A stretch of 58,419 bases of DNA, from the IMG/VR virus record IMGVR_UViG_3300024346_000069, positions 1-58,419 of that record; one strand, 5' to 3'. The notes under the pieces were generated by a model that worked only from the letters and a program-made list of their open reading frames with translations, was not told the origin of the DNA and ran no database searches. This document shows positions 50,952 to 58,401 of the stretch, piece by piece. The translations under genes and the position numbers were made by a program. Positions within the stretch are counted from its first letter, which is position 1; each line of letters starts with the position of its first letter. This DNA is from a virus.

Positions 50952-52157
50952 ATGAAAGAAAATTTATTAAAATTAATTAATGAAAAATCACCAGGATCTC
51001 AACCACTATTACTAGTGATAAGAGGATCACATGCATACGGAACTAATGTAGAAACATCAGATACAGACTATGCTGGTGTTTTTATTCAACCCATAGAAGA
51101 TATTTTAGGATTTGGATACAAAGAACAAATAAATGATGATAAAAACGATATTGTTATTTATGAAATAGAGAGATTTTTACAATTACTTTCTTCTAATAAT
51201 CCAACAGTTTTGGAGTTACTTAACACACCAGAGGATTGTATAATTTACAAACATCCAATATTTGATGAAATTATAAATAATAAAGAAAAATTTATAACAA
51301 AAGCGTGTAAAAACTCTTTTGCTGGATATGCAGTTCAACAAATAAAAAAGGCTAAAGGACAAAATAAAAAACAAAACTGGGAAAAAGATAAAGTAACACG
51401 TAAAGATGTTCTTGACTTTGTTTATGTTATAAATGGGGAGAAGAGTATTCCTTGGAAAAAATGGAACGAAGATGATGAATCACTAGATGGTAAATTATAT
51501 AACGAGAAATTTTGTGGTGTAGTAAATGTACCAAATGCTAAAGATGTTTATGCAGTTTATTTTGATTACCATGCTAACTATTGTTTTAATGAAAAAATTC
51601 CAGAACATAGGAGAGAAGAATCTAAAACATGGAGAAAAGAAACTGGACACTCAATGGGATTTGGATATAAAGGTTTAGTTAAAACTGGTGAAGGTCAAAA
51701 TGTTGCTGAATCAAATGCTCTCCGTTTATCTTCTATTCCAAAAGGCGAAACTCCAATTTGTAATATTATTTATAATAAAGATGGTTATTCTGAACATTGT
51801 AAAGATTATAAGTCATACGAAGAATGGTTAGAAAATAGAAATGAATCTAGATGGGTTGATGTTAAATCACACGGTCAAAAAATTGATGGTAAAAACATGA
51901 TGCATTGTAAAAGATTAATTTCAATGGCTAGAGAAATTGCTGAAGGAAAGGGTATTAATGTTAGAAGAGAAGATGCTAAGTATCTACTTTCAATTAGGAA
52001 AGGTGAAATTGATTTAGAGACACTAATCGATGAAGTTGAAAAAGAAATTGTAGAAATTGATGAACTTTTTACAAATTCTAATCTACCAGATAGTGTAGAT
52101 CAAAATTTTATTAATGAATTATTAATCAAAATAAGAAAAAATATATATAACATATAA
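50952..52157 (+). CDS. RlaP-type nucleotidyltransferase
   Basis: 401 residues. IRGSHAYGTNVETSDTDYAG is the nucleotidyltransferase active-site motif (Gly-Ser followed by D-x-D, Asp37 and Asp39) of the DNA polymerase beta superfamily, and the length and the following FIQPIEDIL and LLELLNTPEDCI segments fit the RlaP family (PF10127-like), proteins often found near RNA-repair genes. It may add nucleotides to RNA ends or modify small molecules; the substrate is unknown. First gene of a four-gene operon (50952-53629) with a host-type promoter. Confidence 0.8.
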   Translation: MKENLLKLINEKSPGSQPLLLVIRGSHAYGTNVETSDTDYAGVFIQPIEDILGFGYKEQINDDKNDIVIYEIERFLQLLSSNNPTVLELLNTPEDCIIYKHPIFDEIINNKEKFITKACKNSFAGYAVQQIKKAKGQNKKQNWEKDKVTRKDVLDFVYVINGEKSIPWKKWNEDDESLDGKLYNEKFCGVVNVPNAKDVYAVYFDYHANYCFNEKIPEHRREESKTWRKETGHSMGFGYKGLVKTGEGQNVAESNALRLSSIPKGETPICNIIYNKDGYSEHCKDYKSYEEWLENRNESRWVDVKSHGQKIDGKNMMHCKRLISMAREIAEGKGINVRREDAKYLLSIRKGEIDLETLIDEVEKEIVEIDELFTNSNLPDSVDQNFINELLIKIRKNIYNI

Positions 52158-52175
52158 TTAAAAAAAATATTTAAA

Positions 52176-52808
52176 ATGTTTATATTAGGATTATTGTGGG
52201 GAATTGCTACAGGTATAATAGTAAGTTACTACTATAGTAAAGCAAAAAGAAACTTTGAACAGAAAAAAATAACAGGAGATATCTCTTTGAAATTTAAAGA
52301 GGTTCTTTCAAATCTTAAAAAAGGAAAAGCGGTATTTGTAAGTAGAATTAATCACACTGTGATTGTTGATACTAGAATATCAAAGCTAGATGTAGTAAAT
52401 CTAGTTTATTTAATGGATAAAGGAGTATTATGTATTTTTAAAGACAATCAATGTTTATATACAACAGAATCAGTTGAAGTTGATTTAGCATCAGAATTAC
52501 TAATGGAATTAAATGATAAATTTAATCAACAAATTAATGATGTTGTTAATATTATGGGCATGACTATTTCAAAAGAAGAGTTCCAACTAAAAATAGAAGA
52601 AATGAAAAAATGGAATTTAAATAATCCAAACGCTTTAAAAGATATGGATATAGAATCAATCCAACCAGATGAAATAGAAGAAATAAAAAAAGATAATAAA
52701 ATAAAGTTTGATACTGATGAAATATTAGATAAAATTAGTAAATTTGGACTTAAATCTTTATCTGAAGAAGAAATGAACTTTTTAAATAACCAAAGTAAAA
52801 ACCTTTAA
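52176..52808 (+). CDS. Membrane-anchored protein with DUF6576-like C-terminus
   Basis: 210 residues. An N-terminal membrane segment (about 1-20, MFILGLLWGIATGIIVSYYY) precedes a polar region (VFVSRINHTVIVDTRISKL, VLCIFKDNQCLYTTE) and a C-terminal copy of the recurrent motif (EILDKISKFGLKSLSEEEMNF). Second gene of the RlaP operon. An anchored cytosolic domain is expected; function unknown. Confidence 0.7.
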   Translation: MFILGLLWGIATGIIVSYYYSKAKRNFEQKKITGDISLKFKEVLSNLKKGKAVFVSRINHTVIVDTRISKLDVVNLVYLMDKGVLCIFKDNQCLYTTESVEVDLASELLMELNDKFNQQINDVVNIMGMTISKEEFQLKIEEMKKWNLNNPNALKDMDIESIQPDEIEEIKKDNKIKFDTDEILDKISKFGLKSLSEEEMNFLNNQSKNL

Positions 52809-52809
52809 T

Positions 52810-53034
52810 ATGATTAAAGTACTTAAAAGCTACGATACACTAATCAATAGCAATTTCCAAAGAATTACAGAAGGAAAACATTACGATGAAAACTTCATAT
52901 TATACGATCAAAAGTTTATAGACGAAATGATATTTTATTATCAAAATAGAGAAGAATATGAAAGATGCCAATATCTAGTAAATTATAAAGAAAAGAGATT
53001 TAATCATAAAAAAAATTATCTTTTAAATGACTGA
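52810..53034 (+). CDS. Small hypothetical protein
   Basis: 74 residues, not recognised. Starts MIKVLKSYDTLINSNFQR, faintly like the shared leader (K-x-L-K-S-Y), then very charged and Tyr-rich (IFYYQNREEYERCQYLVNY). It begins 1 base after the previous stop and overlaps the next gene by 8 bases, so it is in the middle of a translationally coupled run. Confidence 0.6.
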   Translation: MIKVLKSYDTLINSNFQRITEGKHYDENFILYDQKFIDEMIFYYQNREEYERCQYLVNYKEKRFNHKKNYLLND

Positions 53035-53629
53035 ATTAGAAATTACTGATAAATTACCAGATAATAATGATGTTTCTATTTCATTAATAAATGAGTGTAA
53101 TAGATTATCTAAAGAAACTGGTATAATACATTTTATTTTTGATAAAGATACTAAAAATATTATAAACAGAAATAATAATAAAAAAATTGACGAAATTAGA
53201 GATTCTAAAATTGAAGAAATATTAGATGATGAAGAATCATATTATATAGGCAATGAAAATGAATTCAATGCATTACCATCAAGATTTTCCTATTACGATA
53301 CTGAAACAAAGTTAGTTGGTAGATATAATCGTTATGACTATGTGTTAAAATTTGTTAAAGATTTTGGTTTTCAACCAGGTTTTGCCAACTATGGACCAGA
53401 ATTTGAACAAAGTTTTTTTCTAAATATACAAAGTGGAAAATTAATAATTAGAATACAACCAAATCTCCATATATCATTGAGAAGAATTGATGAAAATGGC
53501 GATGTAAGAGTTTATAATGGTTTCTTTTCTAAATCAAAGATATATAATTACTTAAAAAATATTATAGGTGATTCATACTTAAAATCTTTAGTAAGAGATG
53601 TTAAATTGAAATATTTACTTGAAGAATAA
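53027..53629 (+). CDS. Hypothetical protein
   Basis: 200 residues, not recognised. An acidic N-terminal part (IDEIRDSKIEEILDDEESYY) is followed by a mixed alpha/beta domain (FSYYDTETKLVGRYNRYDYVL, FFLNIQSGKLIIRIQPNLHISLRRI). Last gene of the RlaP operon. The -33 element of the candidate small RNA starts right after its stop codon. Confidence 0.65.
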   Translation: MTELEITDKLPDNNDVSISLINECNRLSKETGIIHFIFDKDTKNIINRNNNKKIDEIRDSKIEEILDDEESYYIGNENEFNALPSRFSYYDTETKLVGRYNRYDYVLKFVKDFGFQPGFANYGPEFEQSFFLNIQSGKLIIRIQPNLHISLRRIDENGDVRVYNGFFSKSKIYNYLKNIIGDSYLKSLVRDVKLKYLLEE

Positions 53630-53660
53630 TTTGTAAATATTAAAATTATTTGTATATTTG
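53630..53660 (+). promoter_or_regulatory. Complete Bacteroidota-type promoter of the candidate sRNA
   Basis: TTTG (53630-53633), a spacer of exactly 19 bases, then TATATTTG (53653-53660). This is a full match to the TTTG-N19-TAnnTTTG promoter of Bacteroidota, the only complete one noted in the window. No long reading frame follows. Confidence 0.72.
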
Positions 53661-53666
53661 TTATGT

Positions 53667-53777
53667 GAATGATTTAACAATAAGTTTAAATTTTAAACAT
53701 TAGTTTATGTGGTAAAGGGAATGGAGTATATAAAATACTCTTTAACCAAAAAGAGAGTCATTAGACTCTCTTTTTTA
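53667..53777 (+). ncRNA. Candidate small RNA with own promoter and terminator
   Basis: A transcript of about 110 bases is expected from the promoter at 53630-53660 to the terminator at 53748-53776. It could fold into an upstream hairpin (GTTTAAA with TTTAAAC), a second (GAGTAT with ATACTC, loop ATAAA) and the terminator hairpin. No reasonable coding frame exists: ATGs are followed within two codons by stops except a 20-codon frame that runs into the terminator. Candidate roles are an antisense regulator or a host-factor sponge; none can be chosen from sequence alone. Confidence 0.6.
53748..53776. terminator. Terminator of candidate sRNA and of the GH19 lysin gene
   Basis: Stem AAAAGAGAGTC / GACTCTCTTTT with loop ATTA and long T-runs; works for the small RNA (+) and for the lysin gene 53775-54506 (-). 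Confidence 0.86.
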
Positions 53778-54506
53778 TTTTAATAAACTCCAAAATTTAT
53801 CAAATTTCTTCTGACGATCTTCTAAACCATTATATCCACCATTTATTCTCTTAGTTAGTTTTTTAACAGTTTCATCATCTGATCCCCCATCACATATACT
53901 CCATAATTTATTCTTATCAAAGAAATATGCTGCAGACATCATAGGATATTTAGTTGAAACTAAATCAGGATTAGATACACAATCTTCACCACAAAATTTA
54001 GAAAACTTTTCATAATTTGCTCTTCCAGTCAATTGGATAAATCCTCGGCCCTTAAATTTAATTCCATCCCCAGGTTGTGTGTTACCCAATGTCTTTCTCC
54101 CTTCATATTTTTTAAAATAAGCATCATCACCTAATTCCTTTGTATATTTAAAATTCCCACTCTCATGAGCACATTGAGAAAGAAAATGAGCTAATCTTAA
54201 ATTAGATGTAATACCAAATCTAAACGCAGTATCAGGTATTTGAGAAATAACACTATCAGGAATAACTCCTTTTAATTTTTCTATATTTAATCCACCACCA
54301 TTCAATGGTGTAGTTGCAGTTGAGTTACCAAATAATTTATCCCATGTAGATTGACCTACAATACCATCTGAAACTAAACCATTTTTCTTCTGCCAATCTT
54401 TAACAGATTTTTCTGTATTAGGTCCAAAACTACCATCTGGATTTAATCCTAATTTCTCTTGAAGTTTTTTAACATCTTCACCTTTAGATCCTACTTTTAA
54501 TAACAT
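53775..54506 (-). CDS. Endolysin, peptidoglycan-binding domain plus GH19
   Basis: 243 residues. An N-terminal peptidoglycan-binding repeat (about 1-58: KKLQEKLGLNPDGSFGPNTE, WQKKNGLVSDGIVGQSTWDKL), then a GH19-type lysozyme/chitinase-like domain with LAHFLSQCAHESGNF (proposed catalytic Glu115), TKEL (Glu124) and FKGRGFIQLTGRANYEKF. Such enzymes cleave the glycan strands of peptidoglycan. No signal peptide. It complements the peptidase at 32-550, so the phage has both a glycosidase and a peptidase. It lies apart from other lysis genes and shares a terminator with the candidate small RNA. Confidence 0.9.
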   Translation of the reverse strand: MLLKVGSKGEDVKKLQEKLGLNPDGSFGPNTEKSVKDWQKKNGLVSDGIVGQSTWDKLFGNSTATTPLNGGGLNIEKLKGVIPDSVISQIPDTAFRFGITSNLRLAHFLSQCAHESGNFKYTKELGDDAYFKKYEGRKTLGNTQPGDGIKFKGRGFIQLTGRANYEKFSKFCGEDCVSNPDLVSTKYPMMSAAYFFDKNKLWSICDGGSDDETVKKLTKRINGGYNGLEDRQKKFDKFWSLLK

Positions 54507-54586
54507 AAAATATTTTAATTTTTTAGATAATCAAATGGCAAGCCAAATTTATTATTAGTATATATCATGATCTTACATGTTTTTGA

Positions 54587-55315
54587 CTATTGATAGTCCT
54601 CCAAAGAACTCTCGTTGGAATTTCTTTTTTCGTTGTTCTCAATCCAAATTTCATAATCTCTGAAAGATTTATAATGATCACATTCTAATAAATGACTTAT
54701 CACAGATTCTAAATCTAATTCATTTCCGATAGAAAATCTTATATAACCAACATTACCAGTAATATTAGTTAGAGATAACTCAACTAAACCACCTAGTAAT
54801 ACTTTTTTAGATTTTAATTCTTCAAACAAATAATCAATCATATTATTTTTAATTATCTCTAAATCTTCTTTTGAATAAATAACAATATCAACACCATCTA
54901 TTTTAAATACATGTTTATCAGAATCAATAACATCAATAGATCCTAAATTAGTATCAAACACATCAGCTAAAACTTTTTCCATGTTTTCATCAGCCTTTTC
55001 AATACCTTTATAAAGACATTGCTTAAGATTAGATAGTTTGAATTCATCAGATTCAAAAAATTTAAAATTTTCGAATGTTAAAACAGCATCTCTTTCCATA
55101 TTTACTCTATCTTCAATAACATCAGATAAAATTCTATCAATCCCATTAACTTCTTTTAGATTATTTCTACCTAACAATTTATTAAATCTATCAGAATTTG
55201 GTTTTAAGTATCTACCTAGATTAGAAGGTTTAATTTTCCATTTATCAATATAATCATCTATAAGATCATTTATTTGCTGATAGTATCTATTAGCATCTTC
55301 TCTATTATTAATCAT
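54587..55315 (-). CDS. Hypothetical protein with internal TFENFKFFES motif
   Basis: 242 residues. The N-terminal 95 residues are helical (ANRYYQQINDLIDDYIDKW, DRFNKLLGRNNLKEVNGIDRIL) and include MERDAVLTFENFKFFESDEF, an internal copy of the leader-like TFExF sequence. The C-terminal part is alpha/beta (VFKIDGVDIVIYSKEDLEII, GNVGYIRFSIGNEL). Not recognised. It may be a structural protein whose leader-like segment is not at the N-terminus. Confidence 0.65.
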   Translation of the reverse strand: MINNREDANRYYQQINDLIDDYIDKWKIKPSNLGRYLKPNSDRFNKLLGRNNLKEVNGIDRILSDVIEDRVNMERDAVLTFENFKFFESDEFKLSNLKQCLYKGIEKADENMEKVLADVFDTNLGSIDVIDSDKHVFKIDGVDIVIYSKEDLEIIKNNMIDYLFEELKSKKVLLGGLVELSLTNITGNVGYIRFSIGNELDLESVISHLLECDHYKSFRDYEIWIENNEKRNSNESSLEDYQ

Positions 55316-55336
55316 AATTAAAACTATATTTTATTA

Positions 55337-55346
55337 TATATATTAA
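55337..55346 (-). promoter_or_regulatory. Late-type promoter element, gene 54587-55315
   Basis: Exact TTAATATATA on the minus strand, 21 bases before the ATG. Confidence 0.6.
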
Positions 55347-55370
55347 AAATATATTTTATAAAATAAACAT

Positions 55371-55380
55371 TTAATATATA
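55371..55380 (+). promoter_or_regulatory. Late-type promoter element, gene 55385-56287
   Basis: Exact TTAATATATA on the plus strand, 4 bases before the ATG. With 55337-55346 it makes another divergent late pair. Confidence 0.55.
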
Positions 55381-55384
55381 GATT

Positions 55385-56287
55385 ATGAACTTAAAACAAA
55401 CTAGAGATTACTTCAATCTTAGACCAGTAGAATATGTAGTTAAAGAACATTATAGAATAAAAGAAAATTCAGAATTTGTTCCTAGATTTTCTTTAAAGAA
55501 TGTTTCTGATATAGCTAAAATTCCAATTAATGAGCCTATTAAGTATTCAGAGGAAGTTATGATTAAAGCTATCAAATATGGGATGATATTCTTAATAAAT
55601 TATAAAGGTGAGGAAGATAGTCACTTTAGCGGCCATGAGAGAGTAATTTATCCAATGGTTTTAGGTCGTTCTGCAAAAGGTAAGCCACTTCTTAGAGGTT
55701 GGCATCTAAATGGGTGGTCGGTATCACAAAATCGTCATATAAACAAGATATGGAGATTATTTAGAACAGATAGAATTTTATCCATGACATTTACCGGATC
55801 ATTTTATAGATTAGCCCCATCTGGATATAATATGTATGATAAAGGAATGAGAGGAGGTATTATAGCAAGAGCAGATTTTAATGAGATTAGAAGAAATCAA
55901 CAAAATTTAGTAAATCAAAATAAAATTGTAAATAGGGAAGAAGTTTCTTTAGGAACACAAGATACAAAATCATCATCAATTATAGTTAAAGAAACAGAAA
56001 CTCAATTAGATTTAATGAAAGCTATGGAGAATTCATATATTAAAGATTCAAAAGACATGAAAACTCTTAGAATGTCTTTTTTAAAGAGTATTTATGGTAA
56101 TAAGTTTATTGCGGTTTTGGGAGCTTTGGGACAACCAGGTAATACTGTTAAAGTTAAGACAGATAAAGGAACAGATTTAGGTAATTTTAAAGTCTTAGAT
56201 TCGATTACTGGTGACGTTTTAAAGAACATTAAGAATGTAAAGGGAAATTCTATGTATGATCTTTATATTTTTGATAAAAAAATGTAA
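55385..56287 (+). CDS. WYL-like domain protein
   Basis: 300 residues. The central region (about 60-140) reads AIKYGMIFLINYKG, then HERVIYPMVLGRSAKGKPLLRGWHL and FRTDRILSMTFTGSFYRL, close to a WYL domain plan (I-x-Y-x-G, R-x-I-x-P, L-R-G-W and R-x-D-R-I). WYL domains bind nucleic acid or nucleotides and act as regulators or defence sensors. The rest is not recognised. It has a late-type element close to the ATG and might be structural. Moderate confidence in the domain, low in the role. Confidence 0.62.
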   Translation: MNLKQTRDYFNLRPVEYVVKEHYRIKENSEFVPRFSLKNVSDIAKIPINEPIKYSEEVMIKAIKYGMIFLINYKGEEDSHFSGHERVIYPMVLGRSAKGKPLLRGWHLNGWSVSQNRHINKIWRLFRTDRILSMTFTGSFYRLAPSGYNMYDKGMRGGIIARADFNEIRRNQQNLVNQNKIVNREEVSLGTQDTKSSSIIVKETETQLDLMKAMENSYIKDSKDMKTLRMSFLKSIYGNKFIAVLGALGQPGNTVKVKTDKGTDLGNFKVLDSITGDVLKNIKNVKGNSMYDLYIFDKKM

Positions 56288-56305
56288 AAAAAATGAATTT
56301 TAGAA

Positions 56306-56315
56306 TTAATATATA
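56306..56315 (+). promoter_or_regulatory. Late-type promoter element, gene 56342-56812
   Basis: Exact TTAATATATA followed by CTAAAA, 26 bases before the ATG. Confidence 0.6.
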
Positions 56316-56341
56316 CTAAAAATAAAAAATAAAAAAATAAT

Positions 56342-56812
56342 ATGAAACATTTAAAAACATTTGAAAGTTATTCTATCAATGAAGAAAACATATTTAAAAA
56401 TATTGCTCTTTCTATTTTAAAGAAAATTCCTAAATTTAAAGAGGGATTTGAAAATGCTAAAACGAAATTAGAACAAGACAGTAAATTAAAATCTGATTTA
56501 GAAAAATTTAAAGATTCTAATTTAAAAGAATTACAAGAAATTCAAAATAAGATAGGTTCAGATTTAGAAAATTTAGATTTTGCAACTAATGAAGAAGCAA
56601 ATATAATGGGAAGTTTAACAAAATATTTTCCAAAATTAGCTAATTATGGTAGATTATTAACAGCATTAGGATCATTAGCAATGGCTTTTGTAAAAGGAAC
56701 AGGTGTTACTGGCGGATCTTCTGCAGGTGAAATTAGCGTACACCCTTTATGGTTTGCTGGATTTGTTATTTTTTTACTATGGACAATGTTCCAATGGATT
56801 CCGAAAAAATAA
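56342..56812 (+). CDS. Leader-bearing protein with C-terminal membrane segments
   Basis: 156 residues. MKHLKTFESYSINEEN is one of the best copies of the shared leader. A charged helical middle (FENAKTKLEQDSKLKSDLEKF) precedes two hydrophobic segments (about 107-122 and about 134-152, WFAGFVIFLLWTMFQWI). A capsid-packaged protein with membrane segments could be injected and insert into the host envelope; that is speculative. Ends in the terminator at 56828-56863. Confidence 0.7.
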   Translation: MKHLKTFESYSINEENIFKNIALSILKKIPKFKEGFENAKTKLEQDSKLKSDLEKFKDSNLKELQEIQNKIGSDLENLDFATNEEANIMGSLTKYFPKLANYGRLLTALGSLAMAFVKGTGVTGGSSAGEISVHPLWFAGFVIFLLWTMFQWIPKK

Positions 56813-56827
56813 AATTAGACAAATATT

Positions 56828-56863
56828 AAAGGTGTCAAAAAATAATTTTTTGACACCTTTTTT
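56828..56863. terminator. Hairpin terminator
   Basis: Long stem AAAGGTGTCAAAAAAT / ATTTTTTGACACCTTT, near-perfect, followed by a T-run on the plus strand. Confidence 0.88.
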
Positions 56864-56887
56864 ATTAGATATGAATTTTTTTGAATT

Positions 56888-57220
56888 CTAAATACTCTTT
56901 TTAATTTCTCTTAAAACTACTAATTCATTGTCTAATTCAATAATATTTGGAACAACATCTTCATAATACGATTTTTCGATATGTATTTTATAAATTATTG
57001 TATTAACCGTTAAATATATAATTGCAAGTCCAGCATTATATCCAAATATAAAAGTTGGTATTAAAAAGAAAAAAATAAAAGGTATAAGATTTATTAAATA
57101 GTGAGATACTTTTGTACAAAGTAATTTTAAAAATAATAATTTTAAAATTCTTTTATTTCTCTTAAAACTACTAAGATTTTTACTATTATAACTCGCTCTG
57201 ATTTCTTCTATACTTTTCAT
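56888..57220 (-). CDS. Small membrane protein with two spans
   Basis: 110 residues. Two hydrophobic stretches (about 43-61, LINLIPFIFFFLIPTFIFG, and about 64-78, AGLAIIYLTVNTIIY) make a likely membrane hairpin, flanked by basic segments (RNKRILKLLFLKLL) that favour the cytosolic side. Size and topology would fit a holin-like or superinfection-type protein, but no family was recognised and it does not lie next to a lysin. Expressed from a host-type promoter. Confidence 0.6.
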   Translation of the reverse strand: MKSIEEIRASYNSKNLSSFKRNKRILKLLFLKLLCTKVSHYLINLIPFIFFFLIPTFIFGYNAGLAIIYLTVNTIIYKIHIEKSYYEDVVPNIIELDNELVVLREIKKSI

Positions 57221-57247
57221 AATTATTAATTATTTAATATTGTTTTA

Positions 57248-57255
57248 CAAATATA
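57248..57255 (-). promoter_or_regulatory. Host-type promoter (TAnnTTTG), gene 56888-57220
   Basis: Minus strand TATATTTG, 27 bases before the ATG. Confidence 0.45.
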
Positions 57256-57272
57256 AATAATTATTTTTAATA

Positions 57273-57671
57273 TCAAAAATTATTTAATACTTTTTTATCT
57301 AAATCAGATAAAGAATCTATACCCAATTCATTTATTTTATCTAAAATAGTATCAATATCTAAATTCTCTAATAAATAATTTTGAAAATCCTTATCATCAA
57401 TATTCACCTTTCCAATTAAAAAGTCATTTGTTATATCACTAATTACAAATTTAACTTCATATTTATAAAATAAAGATGTTACATAATCCAAAACTTCCTT
57501 ACTACACATGAAATAAGAAGTTATTGTCCCATTTTCTTCTATTAAATCATAAGAAATATTACCATCTTCAAAATATCTGAAAATCTTTTTTTCTTCCTCT
57601 CTAGTTAAATTTGATTTTAAATACTTATCTCTTTCTTCTGTTAAATCTGTTAGTATTTTATATATTTTCAT
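57273..57671 (-). CDS. Small protein of the DUF6576-like motif family
   Basis: 132 residues. A globular N-terminal part (TREEEKKIFRYFEDGNISYDLI, YFMCSKEVLDYV) is followed by a C-terminal copy of the recurrent motif (TILDKINELGIDSLSDLDKKVL). Related in plan to the next genes upstream (57683-58153 and the broken copy at the edge). Function unknown. Confidence 0.65.
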   Translation of the reverse strand: MKIYKILTDLTEERDKYLKSNLTREEEKKIFRYFEDGNISYDLIEENGTITSYFMCSKEVLDYVTSLFYKYEVKFVISDITNDFLIGKVNIDDKDFQNYLLENLDIDTILDKINELGIDSLSDLDKKVLNNF

Positions 57672-57682
57672 ATTACATTCTT

Positions 57683-58153
57683 TTAATTATAAAAACAAAA
57701 ATTCATTTTTTTATCAGATAATAATAATTTATCATTTTCTGTTAAAGACTCTATACCCAGTTCATTTATTTTATCCAAAACTATATCTTTATCTAAATAA
57801 ATATTCCTGTATTTTTGAAATTCAATAATCATCTTTTCCTCAGCAAATCCAAATATTTTAGTATCATAAGTATCATATAATACATCTTTTGTTATATCAA
57901 CAAATTTATCAACAAATCTATTATACTTAAAATCTAAAGATTCAATCTTAGATATATTTTCACTATCTGTTATAATAGTTATTAATATATTATCACCAAT
58001 TTCAAAATTTTCCCAACTACACACATTACCATCATATTTATATAAAAAAGTTAAATCATTTATGAATATATCATTTATGAATTTTTCATCTAATTCAGAC
58101 ATATCATTCTTAACTCCATCATTATAATAAACAACTTGATAAATATTCATCAC
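57683..58153 (-). CDS. Small protein of the DUF6576-like motif family
   Basis: 156 residues. Starts MMNIYQVVYYNDGVKNDM. Central SLDFKYNRFVDKFVDITKDVLYDTYDTKIFGF and the C-terminal motif IVLDKINELGIESLTENDKLLL. The segment from VDKFVD to the end aligns by eye with the translation at 58156-58401, so this family has expanded in tandem. Function unknown. Confidence 0.66.
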   Translation of the reverse strand: MMNIYQVVYYNDGVKNDMSELDEKFINDIFINDLTFLYKYDGNVCSWENFEIGDNILITIITDSENISKIESLDFKYNRFVDKFVDITKDVLYDTYDTKIFGFAEEKMIIEFQKYRNIYLDKDIVLDKINELGIESLTENDKLLLSDKKMNFCFYN

Positions 58154-58155
58154 TT

Positions 58156-58401
58156 TTAATTATTTTTATCATCTTTTAAATCAAAAGGTAAAATCATTTC
58201 TTTACCCTCTAAAACTAATTTATCATTTTTGGTTAAAGACTCTATTCCAAATTTCAATATCTTATCCAATACATCATCTTTTGTTAAATTTTTAGATCTC
58301 CATATAAAAAAATCATATATCATTTCATTTTCAAAAAATCCAAAAACAGATGTATCAAAAACATCATAAAGAACACTCTCTGTAATATCTTCACATTTAG
58401 T
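58156..58401 (-). pseudogene. Broken or partial paralogue at the window edge
   Basis: 81 codons ending in a normal stop, reading EDITESVLYDVFDTSVFGFF, then DVLDKILKFGIESLTKNDKL and a PFDLKDDKNN end. It is closely related to gene 57683-58153 over its whole length. An in-frame TAG (58402-58404) precedes it and no ATG opens it before the middle, so it is a truncated copy, or the last bases of the window hold an error, or the true start lies in another frame beyond the edge. Confidence 0.6.

Noticed and set aside
54507-54586. TGGCAAGCCA inverted repeat before the GH19 lysin as an operator
   Set aside because: Only a 4-base perfect arm and no second copy seen in the window.
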